Positions 7,651-16,149 of a stretch of 54,254 nucleotides of DNA are shown here, one piece after another; within the stretch, counting starts at the first letter, position 1, and the number at the start of each line of letters is the position of its first letter. The position numbers and the translations under genes were made by a program. Location of the stretch: contig PMWT01000124.1 of NCBI GenBank assembly GCA_003166025.1, positions 2,200 to 56,453 on the forward strand, given 5' to 3'. The notes beneath the pieces are model-generated. The model was given only the letters and a program-made list of their open reading frames with translations. It searched no databases and was not told where the DNA came from. This DNA comes from Acidimicrobiaceae bacterium. Lineage in GTDB: Bacteria > Actinomycetota > Acidimicrobiia > Acidimicrobiales > Palsa-688.

Positions 7651-8595
7651 TCACCTCGGGCCCAACTTCACCGCCGGCACCACCGCCTCGGCGAACAGTC
7701 GCACCGTCTCGTCGTCGCGCCCGTTGATGGTGGCCAGGAAGTACTGCACCCCCGCATCGGCCAAGGCCTGGTAGTGGGCAATGGCCGTCTCGGGGGTAGC
7801 AAAGACGGGCACGCTGCGCAGTTGACGGTCCGGGATCCGGGCATCGCGCCGCTTACGCTCCAGGTCGTCCTCGTTTTCGGCCAGCGTGAGCAGGGGTGTG
7901 TAGTGGCTGCGCAGCACCGAGTCATAAGCGCGGCCTACCGCCTCGCAATGGGCGCGCAAGGCACTGTACTTGCGCTGCACGTCGGAGATATCGAAGGCGG
8001 AGCCCGACCACTCGTGCGGTGCGAAGTTGGACACGTCAGCAAATCGAGCGACCTGGCGTAGCGTGACCCTCTCTCCCCCACCCCCGATAAGTATGGGCAC
8101 ATGCGGCTGTTGTACCGGCTTGGGAGAAAGCCGAGCCTGGTCAAGACGGAAGTACTTGCCCTCGAAACTAAAGGTCTCCTCGGTCCAAAGCCCCTGGACC
8201 ACAGACAGTGCCTCCTCCATTGCCTCCTGTCGCTGCGCCACCGGAGGAAAGGGCAGGCACATTTGGTTGAACTCGGGGACGTCGTCGCCGATGCCGATAC
8301 CCAAGACCAGTCTCCCCTCGCTGATCCGGTCCACGTCGGCCGCCTGGCGGGCGATCAGGAGGGGGCTACGGTAATAGATACAGCTGACCAGGGAGATCAA
8401 CCTGATCCGCTCGGTCGCCATGGCCAACGCGCTGAGGAACGTCCAAGTGTCCATAGAGCGATTGGGGTGGTCGTTGGCCCAGTAGGCATCGAAACCGAGC
8501 TTTTCGGCCCGCAGCGCGAAGCGAAGAACCTCTTTCCATTCGGACAAGAAGACCGACACGATGGCGAACCGGGCCCGTTTCTGGCCTTCGGCCAC
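7651..8595 (-). CDS. LLM-class flavin/F420-dependent oxidoreductase
   Basis: A luciferase-like TIM-barrel monooxygenase/dehydrogenase of about 314 aa. Recognisable are ARFAIVSVFLSEW at the N-terminus, GFDAYWANDHPN, ERIRLISLVSC, GRLVLGIGIGDDVPEF and ILIGGGGERVTLR. These proteins bind F420 or FMN; the actinobacterial setting favours F420, by inference. Start is uncertain: GTG 8595 places the conserved beta-1 at the N-terminus as usual, while TTG 8652 would add 19 residues and overlap the aldehyde dehydrogenase stop. Downstream of that gene in the same direction. Substrate unknown. Confidence 0.85.
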   Translation of the reverse strand: MAEGQKRARFAIVSVFLSEWKEVLRFALRAEKLGFDAYWANDHPNRSMDTWTFLSALAMATERIRLISLVSCIYYRSPLLIARQAADVDRISEGRLVLGIGIGDDVPEFNQMCLPFPPVAQRQEAMEEALSVVQGLWTEETFSFEGKYFRLDQARLSPKPVQQPHVPILIGGGGERVTLRQVARFADVSNFAPHEWSGSAFDISDVQRKYSALRAHCEAVGRAYDSVLRSHYTPLLTLAENEDDLERKRRDARIPDRQLRSVPVFATPETAIAHYQALADAGVQYFLATINGRDDETVRLFAEAVVPAVKLGPR

Positions 8596-8632
8596 CCACG
8601 GGTGAAGTTGCCTCGTCGTACCGGTCAACGGC

Positions 8633-10114
8633 TCAACTGAGCGGCCGGGCAATTGTCTGGTGCCGCAGGTAATCGAACAACGTCTCCGGGCTGTTGACCC
8701 CGCCGCCGTAGCCGCTCAGGTTGACTCCCCCGTAGGGGAGACCGTAGGCGAAGACGTTGTGAGCGTTTATCCAGCTGTTGCCGGCTTCGAGCCGTTCTGC
8801 CACCCGGTTGGCCCGGTCTAAATCGCCGCTCCAGACGCTATTTGCAAGTCCGTAACGAGAACTATTGACGCTCCCGATGACCGTTTGCTCGTCCCGGAAG
8901 GGGATGACGTAGGCGACAGGGCCGAAGATCTCCTCCTTCGCACAGACGTTGTCCGGTCCCCCGGCGAGGAGCATAGGCCTCACGTAGTAACCGCCCTCAT
9001 GGCCCTCAGGCCGTACGGCACCTCCCTCCAGCAAGGCAGTGGCACCCGTGGAGATCCCTTTGTCCACGTAACCGAGCACACGCTGGCGCTGCGTCTCGCT
9101 CACGAGCGGTCCCATGGTGGTGGCCTCGTCGTCGCCTGGGCCGATGGAGATCTCGGACAGGGCCTTTGATGCTTCTGACACAAGCTCATCGAGCACGTTC
9201 TGGTGGACGAACCAGCGTGTGGCCGTACAGCAAACTTGCCCCGTGTTCAAGGTGATGGCGCCGGCCAGCTTGCGAGCGGTATCACCCACGTCTACATCGT
9301 CGAAGATCACCGCGGCACCCTTGCCGCCGAGCTCGAGCTTGCAGGGCACGAGGTTCCTAGCCGCCTCTTGGGCAACCGCTCTTCCCACTTCGGGCGACCC
9401 GGTAAAGGACATGCGGCGGATACCTGAATGCTGGCTGAGCGCGGCTCCCGCGGTGCGGCCCAGGCCCGGCACCACATTGACCACTCCGGCGGGGATCCCG
9501 ACTTGTGCGGCCAGGTGGCACGCGTACAGCGTGCTGAGGGGGGTCAGCTCGGCGGGCTTGACCACTACCGTGTTCCCCGCGGCTAGAGCCGGGGCCACGC
9601 CCCAGGCATAAAGAAGGAAAGGGAAGTTCCAGGGGAAGATGAAGCCGCAGGGCCCATAGGGGACCTGCACCTGACGAGCTTCGATGTGCTCCACGGGCAA
9701 CGGCTGTGACCGGCGGACGTTCACGGACAGGTCGGCAAAGTAGCGGAACGCCTTGGCGGCGAAAGGGACGTCGAAACCAGTGGCGTCCTTCACCGGCTTT
9801 CCGACGTCAAGCGATTCCAGGTTGGCCAACACCTCGGCGCTGGCCTCAATGGCATCAGCGTAACGGTGAAGCAGGGTAGCCCTCTCATTGGCGGACCGAC
9901 CCGCCCACTCGGGGAAGGCCCGGGTTGCCGCAGTGACAGCGTCGTCGATGTCCGCGCCGTCTCCCGAGGCCACCACGGCCAGCACGCTGCCGTCCGCCGG
10001 CTGCCTGACCTCAAAGGCCGCTCCCCCTCGCGCTGGCGTCCAGCTACCGCCCACGTAGAGCGGCACCGCCGAGCTTCCAAGGAACCTGTCGATCTCTGTC
10101 TGGACCACGCTCAC
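8633..10114 (-). CDS. NAD(P)-dependent aldehyde dehydrogenase
   Basis: A 493-aa member of the ALDH superfamily. PWNFP (catalytic Asn), FTGSPEVGRAV (cofactor loop), LELGGK (general-base Glu) and GQVCCTATR (nucleophilic Cys) are all present, as is the late EEIFGPV block. GTG 10114 is chosen because AAGGGGGAG lies about 6 nt upstream. It heads a minus-strand group of four genes (ALDH, LLM oxidoreductase, aldolase, SDR). The best guess is oxidation of an aldehyde released by an aldolase of this island, such as glycolaldehyde, lactaldehyde or glyceraldehyde; betaine-aldehyde-type activity cannot be excluded. Confidence 0.93.
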   Translation of the reverse strand: MSVVQTEIDRFLGSSAVPLYVGGSWTPARGGAAFEVRQPADGSVLAVVASGDGADIDDAVTAATRAFPEWAGRSANERATLLHRYADAIEASAEVLANLESLDVGKPVKDATGFDVPFAAKAFRYFADLSVNVRRSQPLPVEHIEARQVQVPYGPCGFIFPWNFPFLLYAWGVAPALAAGNTVVVKPAELTPLSTLYACHLAAQVGIPAGVVNVVPGLGRTAGAALSQHSGIRRMSFTGSPEVGRAVAQEAARNLVPCKLELGGKGAAVIFDDVDVGDTARKLAGAITLNTGQVCCTATRWFVHQNVLDELVSEASKALSEISIGPGDDEATTMGPLVSETQRQRVLGYVDKGISTGATALLEGGAVRPEGHEGGYYVRPMLLAGGPDNVCAKEEIFGPVAYVIPFRDEQTVIGSVNSSRYGLANSVWSGDLDRANRVAERLEAGNSWINAHNVFAYGLPYGGVNLSGYGGGVNSPETLFDYLRHQTIARPLS

Positions 10115-10447
10115 AGCACTCCCCCTTTTGAAACCCACGCGTTCCCTCATTATGGCCGACCGAGAGACGGCAAGGAAGCCCTGACTTGGCTATCCAGCCA
10201 CAACTGTCTGGGCAATAGCATGGTCGCCTCCCCGGTCCAGCTTGGGGTCGCCGACTAAAACTATGAGGTCGTCCTGCGCCTCACCCCGGTCCCTGCTTCG
10301 GCCACCGGGAGCCTCTCACGTGTACTGCGGGCTCCGCCCTGAGAGCTGTTTACGTCGCCTTCGGCGTCGACTAGGGTCCGGGATGTTGAACTCTTATGAT
10401 GTCGTCCCCATGGACAACATAGCGCTCGACGGGCTGGACGGCATCAG
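10115..10447. promoter_or_regulatory. Divergent intergenic region with a weak operator match
   Basis: This 333-bp gap separates the minus-strand ALDH group from the plus-strand glycosidase group. CTGTTTACGT at 10346-10355 resembles YTGTYNACAR with one mismatch. TATGAT at 10395-10400 is a candidate -10 for the rightward genes without a convincing -35. A 13-codon frame from ATG 10410 ends by overlapping the TTG start at 10448 and could be a leader, but nothing else supports it. Confidence 0.3.
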
Positions 10448-12703
10448 TTGACGTCCCAGCCACCGCCATTTCCTGCGCCACCGGGCGCTCCGCCGGCGGG
10501 AACGCGCGGGCCGCATCTCGACGTGGTCGATATCGACGGCGAAGAGGTGTTGGTGTTCGAGAACGACTGGTGGCGACTGAAGGTCCGGCTCGGCCAAAGC
10601 CTGAGCCCGTACCACCTCTACAGCATCCCTACCGGTCAGCTCCTGGCCGACCAGCACTACTGCTACCAGCTGGCCGCCGGGCCGCTGGGCCCATCAGGCT
10701 ATGTGGGCCCGACCACCCGGTCACAGCGCGTGGAGACCGTGGGCTGGGCCCTCGTGCCAGACGAGGCTGCAGATCATCTCGTGATCGAAGGGCGGTTCAT
10801 TTTCTCCGCCGATGGCCCGACCGACATCCGCATAGAGCACACGTTCAGCCTGTTCAGGGAGGCCAGTAGGCTCGAGGAGCGTATTTCCCTGGTACACCGG
10901 TACGGTCGTGACCGCCACGAGCTAAGCGACCTCCGCTTTGGGTTCCGCAAGCTGCTGTTCGACCGACAGCGGTACACGTGGGTAAACAATGCGGATAGGT
11001 CCCGACTGGTCCCCGTGCCGTTCGGACGGCACATCGGGCAGTCCGTCGACCACCGGATGGCCAGCTACGCGGCGACCGACCTGGTCCCCAACAACTGGGC
11101 CCACGTAGGCCTGCCTGACCGCGCCGCGGAGGCATGGATCTGGGCCGACGACAAGGTCGGCTTTATCTCGGCCAAGTACTCCCAGGGACACATCGAGTTC
11201 GGTGTGGCAGACGGGGAGCTCGTGGCCCAGCCCGGTCGCTCCGCAGGTATTGGGTCGAGGCCCATAGACAGCGCCGATGAGAACCTGTGCCTGCGCTTCG
11301 GGGGCGTGGGTATAGCCCGCGGTTGCCCCGAGAAGGCAGCCACTCTCTGCTCTGAGCAGCGGCTGTCGTTTGGCGTCAGCATCTACGAAGCCTTCGGCGG
11401 GGAATGGACCGTCGGGCTTGCCCGCTATAAGGATATCTTGAACGACCGCGGGCACGGGCTGGTACCCACCTATCGCTCTAGGCTGCACTGGAACGAGCTC
11501 TACAACCTGGGCTGGAGGTGCGGCTCCAACGAGCCCCTCCAAGAGCTGCCCGCCCTGTGGGCGGAAGCCGAGCTAGCGAAGTCCGTAGGGGCTGAAGTGT
11601 TCTACTTCGACCCGGGTTGGGATCTCCACGAGGGAAGCTCGGTGTGGGACACTTCGAGGCTCGGTGACGTCGGGGACTTCGTGACCACTCTTCGCTCCAA
11701 GTTCGGCTTGGAGCTCGCCCTCCACGTCATGGTCCACACCAAGTCCACCGACGAGGACCCTCGCATCTACCGTCGGCGACGCGACGGCGAGATAGACCTC
11801 TGGTCCGATGACACCCCATATGCCGGTGGCTACATATGCCCGGCGTCTCAGGCCTGGCAAGAGCAGAAGACGGCGAGGTTGGCCCAGCTCGCCCAGGCCG
11901 GCGTCGCCTTCTTCATGTTTGACTTCGTCAACTATGGGCGGGCGGTCCCTGAACGCTACATCGATCCTGGGAGCGAAGTCCCGAGCTGCTGGTCTTCAGA
12001 GCACGGCCACAACGTCCCGCTCACGCGTGGGGAACACGCCGCCGGCATCATGGCGGTTGTATGCGCCGTGAAGAAGCTGTTCCCTCATGTGGTGATTGAG
12101 GCGCACGACCGGATCGGGGACAACTTTGCCCCCCTTTATTACCAGCACGGCAGGCCGTTTGCTCACGACGAGCTTTGGGGGTTCGAGTACATGTGGGACC
12201 CCTATCTCGACCTCCTGTCCGGCAAGGCCCTCTCCTTGTACGAGTACAACCTCGCTTACGACATACCGCTGTACCTTCATTTGAACTCGAGCCACGACAG
12301 CGGCACGTGGCTGGCCTTTTGGTGGTACGCCTCATGCTGCCGGCACCTGGGCATAGGCGGCCTGACACCGGAGTCCCCTGCCTGGCCGGGCCTCTTGAGC
12401 ACGGTCCGTACCTATCATCGACTGTACGACTTCCTCGCCCGAGGAGATTTCGTGGGGATCGACGTCCTCGCCCACGGTCACGTGCTCAGGGACCGCAGCT
12501 CCGCCGTGATCATCGCCTTCAACCTGGGCGCCTCCAAGATCCGACGCGAACTGGTCGTGGACAAGGACCGTCTCGGTCTCAGCACGGTCCATACCGTTAG
12601 CGGGGCAGATGTCTCGGTCCGAGACGGCAACATCGTGATCGGCGTGGAGATCGGTCCTATGAGCCCGACAATCGTCGAGCTCAACGTGCCGTCGGGTCGC
12701 TAG
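10448..12703 (+). CDS. Glycoside hydrolase, clan GH-D (GH36-like), subfamily unknown
   Basis: A 751-aa cytoplasmic protein with no signal peptide. An N-terminal beta-sandwich region (about 1-330) precedes a TIM barrel with YFDPGWDLHEG, ALHVMVHTKSTDEDPR, FFMFDFVNYG and VVIEAHDRIGDNF, then a small C-terminal beta domain. The MFD and EAHD aspartates sit where clan-D alpha-galactosidases have their nucleophile (KWD) and acid/base (GGRFD), but both surrounding motifs differ from GH27, GH31 and GH36. The TTG start at 10448 is tentative; no strong ribosome site is seen. It is followed by oxidative genes on the same strand. Probably hydrolyses an imported oligosaccharide or glycoside; linkage unknown. 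Confidence 0.65.
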   Translation: MTSQPPPFPAPPGAPPAGTRGPHLDVVDIDGEEVLVFENDWWRLKVRLGQSLSPYHLYSIPTGQLLADQHYCYQLAAGPLGPSGYVGPTTRSQRVETVGWALVPDEAADHLVIEGRFIFSADGPTDIRIEHTFSLFREASRLEERISLVHRYGRDRHELSDLRFGFRKLLFDRQRYTWVNNADRSRLVPVPFGRHIGQSVDHRMASYAATDLVPNNWAHVGLPDRAAEAWIWADDKVGFISAKYSQGHIEFGVADGELVAQPGRSAGIGSRPIDSADENLCLRFGGVGIARGCPEKAATLCSEQRLSFGVSIYEAFGGEWTVGLARYKDILNDRGHGLVPTYRSRLHWNELYNLGWRCGSNEPLQELPALWAEAELAKSVGAEVFYFDPGWDLHEGSSVWDTSRLGDVGDFVTTLRSKFGLELALHVMVHTKSTDEDPRIYRRRRDGEIDLWSDDTPYAGGYICPASQAWQEQKTARLAQLAQAGVAFFMFDFVNYGRAVPERYIDPGSEVPSCWSSEHGHNVPLTRGEHAAGIMAVVCAVKKLFPHVVIEAHDRIGDNFAPLYYQHGRPFAHDELWGFEYMWDPYLDLLSGKALSLYEYNLAYDIPLYLHLNSSHDSGTWLAFWWYASCCRHLGIGGLTPESPAWPGLLSTVRTYHRLYDFLARGDFVGIDVLAHGHVLRDRSSAVIIAFNLGASKIRRELVVDKDRLGLSTVHTVSGADVSVRDGNIVIGVEIGPMSPTIVELNVPSGR

Positions 12704-12783
12704 CTGTCAACCCTCGGCTAGAGTTAGGGCGCACAGCCCCGCAAGCAGGCGGCTGCGAGGGGACTGGTCCCATTGTCGGGACC

Positions 12784-13860
12784 GTGGCAAGCGGAGGACC
12801 GACCAATTTGACGGGCACCGTGGAAGGGCCCCGGTTCGGGGAGGACGAACTCGTCGGTATTGCCTCGGATTTCCTCCACGCCCTCGGTGCGCCTACGAGC
12901 ACGGCGCGCCTCGTAGCCGCCTCTTTGGTGCTTTCGAACCTGGTTGGTCACGATTCCCACGGGATCGTACGGCTGGTCGATTACACGCAAGCCGTTAGGA
13001 GGGGCCAGATCCGCCCGGATGGCGGACCACGGGTCGAAGCGGCACACGGCGCGGTGGCAATTGTTGACGGCGGGTGGGGTTTTGGCCAACCAGCGGCACA
13101 GTTGGCCACAGACCTCGCCGTCCAGGCCGCCTCCACCAGCGGGGTCGCCGCCGTGGCGATAAGCGCCTGTAACCACATCGGCCGTCTCGGCGAGTACGTA
13201 GCCACGATCGCACGAGCCGGTCATATGGGCATGGCGTTTTGCAACTCCGGACCGGTTGTGGCCCCTTTTGGCGGCGTAGGACGTGTTATGGGCACGAACC
13301 CGCTCGCCTGGGCGGCGCCTGGGCCCGATGGCCCAGTCGTCCTCGACTTCGCCACCTCGAAGGTAGCCGAAGGAAAGCTCAGGATCGCGCTCGCCGATAG
13401 CCGAACTGTCGCCCCGGGCTGCATCATTGACCGGGAGGGCAAGGCCAGCGTCGACCCTGCCGACTTTTATGCCGGTGGCGCCATGTTGCCCTTCGGCGAC
13501 CACAAGGGTTCAGGGATGTCCATGCTCATCGAGCTGACTGCAGGGCTGGTCTCGAACATGGGTGCCTCATGTGACCCGGGATACAAGAACGGCAATGGTA
13601 CCCTCATCATCGCGCTCGACATCGGGGCGTTTACCGGCCTTCCGCAGTACTTCGAGCAGGCGGAGACCTTCGCCAGGCAGACGAAGCGCATTGGAGGTGG
13701 TCCCGCCCATGCCGACGTCATGCTCCCTGGTGAGCTCGAAGCTCGGACACTCGAGACCCGCCGTGCCGGGGGTTTGCTCGTGGCCTACGAGATCCGTCGG
13801 CAGATAAGTGAGCTGGCAGACGAGATCGGCGTGGACATTGGCCCGCTCGGCGTGCGGTGA
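12784..13860 (+). CDS. Ldh_2 family malate/L-lactate-type dehydrogenase
   Basis: A 358-aa NAD(P)-dependent 2-hydroxyacid dehydrogenase of the Ldh_2/YlbC/YiaK fold, which is unrelated to classical lactate dehydrogenase. Visible blocks: VGHDSHGIVRL near residue 56 (catalytic His), VDGGWGFGQPAA, ISACNHIGRLGEY, FCNSGPVVAPFGG, MGTNPLAWAAP, VLDFATSKVAEGK and GDHKGSGMSMLIELTAG. GTG 12784 gives the stated length; TTG 12808, 10 nt after GGAGG, is an alternative. A close paralogue is encoded at 21981-23066. Family substrates include ureidoglycolate, sulfolactate, 2,3-diketogulonate and delta-1-pyrroline-2-carboxylate; a sugar-derived keto acid is favoured by context. Confidence 0.88.
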   Translation: MASGGPTNLTGTVEGPRFGEDELVGIASDFLHALGAPTSTARLVAASLVLSNLVGHDSHGIVRLVDYTQAVRRGQIRPDGGPRVEAAHGAVAIVDGGWGFGQPAAQLATDLAVQAASTSGVAAVAISACNHIGRLGEYVATIARAGHMGMAFCNSGPVVAPFGGVGRVMGTNPLAWAAPGPDGPVVLDFATSKVAEGKLRIALADSRTVAPGCIIDREGKASVDPADFYAGGAMLPFGDHKGSGMSMLIELTAGLVSNMGASCDPGYKNGNGTLIIALDIGAFTGLPQYFEQAETFARQTKRIGGGPAHADVMLPGELEARTLETRRAGGLLVAYEIRRQISELADEIGVDIGPLGVR

Positions 13861-13910
13861 GCGGCATCGGGCCCGCCGCTCCAGTCCTCTTGATCAGGTG
13901 CCGTGCCTTC

Positions 13911-13925
13911 GTCTACTGTAGACAT
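13911..13925 (+). promoter_or_regulatory. Palindromic operator upstream of D-2-hydroxyacid dehydrogenase
   Basis: GTCTAC-T-GTAGAC (13911-13923) is a perfect 6-bp-arm inverted repeat; in register it also reads CTGTAGACAT (13916-13925), close to YTGTYNACAR. It is 67 bp before the dehydrogenase start and contains a TANNNT element (13914-13919). Confidence 0.5.
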
Positions 13926-13991
13926 CTTAGGTGCGCCTCGACAGCGCTCCTACCCGCCGTAAGGGACCGAGCACACACGTAGGGAGAAATT

Positions 13992-15002
13992 GTGACGACG
14001 GAGCAAACGTTCGTGCCGGCCTCGGAGGCCGCGTTGCCGGTCCCGACCGTGATCGTCGTCGCCGACCGCGCTTTCAGCGACCGACAGAGCCTAGTGGACC
14101 AGTTTGACAGTGCGGTGCTCCACTTTTGCGACCTTTCCGACCCCGCCACTCTGTCGGCTGCCACCTCTGGGGCGTCGGGCGTCGTTGTAACGCTCCAACC
14201 GCTGCGTGCAGCCCACATTGAAGCCTTGGCGCCGAGCGTTAGGGTGATTGGGCGCGCCGGGGTCGGCCTGGACACCATCGACCTCGATGCGGCGCGCGCC
14301 GCCGGCATAACGGTTGTCAACCAGCCGACCTATGGCACCAAAGAGGTTGCATCCCATGCGGTCGCGCTTCTACTTACCTTGCAGCGGCGCATCTGTAGTC
14401 TTGACACTTTCGTCCGCGAAGGATGGTCTGGGTCGCCCGTTCTCGCTCCAATGAAAGCTGTCGACGAGCTTGTGGTGGGCCTAGTCGGCAGCGGGCACAT
14501 CGGCAGCGCTACCGCGGAAATGTTGTCGGGCTTGGTGGGGCAGATCCTGGCTTTCGATCCCGCCAACCCTCCGCTCCCCGCTGGCGTCGAAGCCGTTGGC
14601 GAGTTGCGAGATGTCCTCGCTCGCTCAGACGTGGTATCGCTTCACTTGCCTCTAACGCAGGAGACCGCGGGGATGGTCAACGAGGCCTTCCTCGATGCCA
14701 TGCGCCCCGGCGCGCTTCTAGTCAATGTCTCCCGTGGCGGATTGGTCGACGAGGTCGCACTAACAGCGGCTCTCGACAGCGGGCACCTCGGCGGCGCCGC
14801 GCTCGACGTCTTCGCCACTGAGCCCCTTTCTTCGACGAGCCCGTTGCTCAACGCAAAGAACACGGTGTTCTCGCCCCATTGCGCCTCATACTCTGATCGT
14901 TCGTCCTGGCGTCTCGCACACTGGGCCCTGAGCGACACCATCGCCTGGGCCCAGTCCAGCAACATCAAGTACGGCAATATCGTCGTCCGGGGGGACCGGT
15001 GA
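13992..15002 (+). CDS. D-isomer-specific 2-hydroxyacid dehydrogenase
   Basis: A 336-aa member of the phosphoglycerate/glyoxylate-reductase-like family, which reduces 2-keto acids to D-2-hydroxy acids or the reverse with NAD(P)H. Rossmann motif VGLVGSGHIGS starts near residue 158; RVIGRAGVGLDTIDL, NVSRGGLVDE (catalytic Arg), the Glu of DVFATEP and the His of FSPHCAS complete the active site. GTG 13992 has AGGGAGAA 4 nt upstream. Substrate not predictable; hydroxypyruvate/glyoxylate or a sugar 2-keto acid fits the setting. Confidence 0.88.
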   Translation: MTTEQTFVPASEAALPVPTVIVVADRAFSDRQSLVDQFDSAVLHFCDLSDPATLSAATSGASGVVVTLQPLRAAHIEALAPSVRVIGRAGVGLDTIDLDAARAAGITVVNQPTYGTKEVASHAVALLLTLQRRICSLDTFVREGWSGSPVLAPMKAVDELVVGLVGSGHIGSATAEMLSGLVGQILAFDPANPPLPAGVEAVGELRDVLARSDVVSLHLPLTQETAGMVNEAFLDAMRPGALLVNVSRGGLVDEVALTAALDSGHLGGAALDVFATEPLSSTSPLLNAKNTVFSPHCASYSDRSSWRLAHWALSDTIAWAQSSNIKYGNIVVRGDR

Positions 15003-15036
15003 AACCAACCAAGGGCGCTCCGCCCGTGACCATCCA

Positions 15037-16149
15037 GTGGCCGGTAACCGGCCCGCGACGGTCGTAATGGAAGAGATTTTCGTGCCGGCTTCGGGCATGG
15101 CGATGGAAGACGTCCTGTTCACCGAGTGGTTGAAGCAGCCTGGTGACGAGGTCGCCGCGGGCGACGGAGTTGCCGTTGTAGAGACCGACAAGTCGACGAT
15201 CGAATTGAGCAGTACGACCGCGGGCCGGTTATCTGGCCATCTTGTCGCCGTCGGGGAGCGGGTCCTCGGCGGTGCGACTGTGGCCTACGTGCTCAAGGAG
15301 GGGGAGGTCGCACCCGCAGCGGTCAATGCCGTTGTCCCAGTGCAGGTGCTCCTGCCCGTGGAAGCCGAGCGGGCGTTGACGGCGCCACCGCCGCCGGGAC
15401 GTGACGCCGATGGGAAGCACAAGCTGAGCCCCCGGCAACGCCGCGCCATGGCGGGAGCGGCTGCGGCTGGTAGCGATGCGGAGGAGGGCGAAAGCCTGGT
15501 CGTGCCCGTTGCGAAGCGCGTTCCAGGTCCCTCCTCGCGCAACCGTGAGGCGACCGCTGTGCTTGTCAGTGAGTCATGGCGGACGGTCCCCCACTTTTCC
15601 GTCGGGCGGGACGTGCGCGTGGACGGGCTCGCAGAAACAGTCGCCGCCGTCCGCGCTGACGGTACGGCCGTCACGGTCACCGACTTTCTCATTCTTGCGC
15701 TGGCACGATCTCTGGAAGCGCTGGGTGAGCCGCCGGACATTGGTCTCGCTGTCGCCACGGAATGGGGAGTACTGATCCCTGTGCTCCACCCACTCTCCGG
15801 TCGATCGGTCCGTGAGGTCGCCACCCTGCGCACCGCGGCCGTAAACCGGGCGCGCAACCGCAGGCTGGAGTCAGCCGACAGCGCAACAGTGTTCGCCACG
15901 CTCTCCAACCTCGGTACAGCCGGGGTGACCTGGTTTACCGGAGTCGTCCCCGTCAATCAGGTCGCACTGGTGACGGTGGGCGAGATCAGCTTGCGCCCCG
16001 CCGTGGAGGGACGAGGGCTTGTCGTCGCCCCGGTACTTACGGCCGTGGTTACCGCCGACCACCGCCGCTACGACGGGATAGATTCCGCCAAACTCCTAAG
16101 CGGGTTTGTCGAACAGTTGGTGGCGGTCATCGAGGAAGAGGCGAGATGA
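15037..16149 (+). CDS. Dihydrolipoamide acyltransferase (E2) of a 2-oxoacid dehydrogenase
   Basis: A 370-aa E2 with one N-terminal lipoyl domain (lipoylated Lys in VETDKST near residue 50) and a C-terminal catalytic acyltransferase domain with SWRTVPHF, FATLSNLG and the active-site DHRRYDG. The usual peripheral-subunit-binding domain between them is not recognisable; only a short SPRQRRAM stretch and an alanine-rich linker are seen, so E1/E3 docking may be altered. Start uncertain: GTG 15037 or ATG 15067. Its stop overlaps the E1-alpha ATG, indicating coupling. Works with E1-alpha here and probably the distant E1-beta at 4785-5789. Confidence 0.88.
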   Translation: MAGNRPATVVMEEIFVPASGMAMEDVLFTEWLKQPGDEVAAGDGVAVVETDKSTIELSSTTAGRLSGHLVAVGERVLGGATVAYVLKEGEVAPAAVNAVVPVQVLLPVEAERALTAPPPPGRDADGKHKLSPRQRRAMAGAAAAGSDAEEGESLVVPVAKRVPGPSSRNREATAVLVSESWRTVPHFSVGRDVRVDGLAETVAAVRADGTAVTVTDFLILALARSLEALGEPPDIGLAVATEWGVLIPVLHPLSGRSVREVATLRTAAVNRARNRRLESADSATVFATLSNLGTAGVTWFTGVVPVNQVALVTVGEISLRPAVEGRGLVVAPVLTAVVTADHRRYDGIDSAKLLSGFVEQLVAVIEEEAR

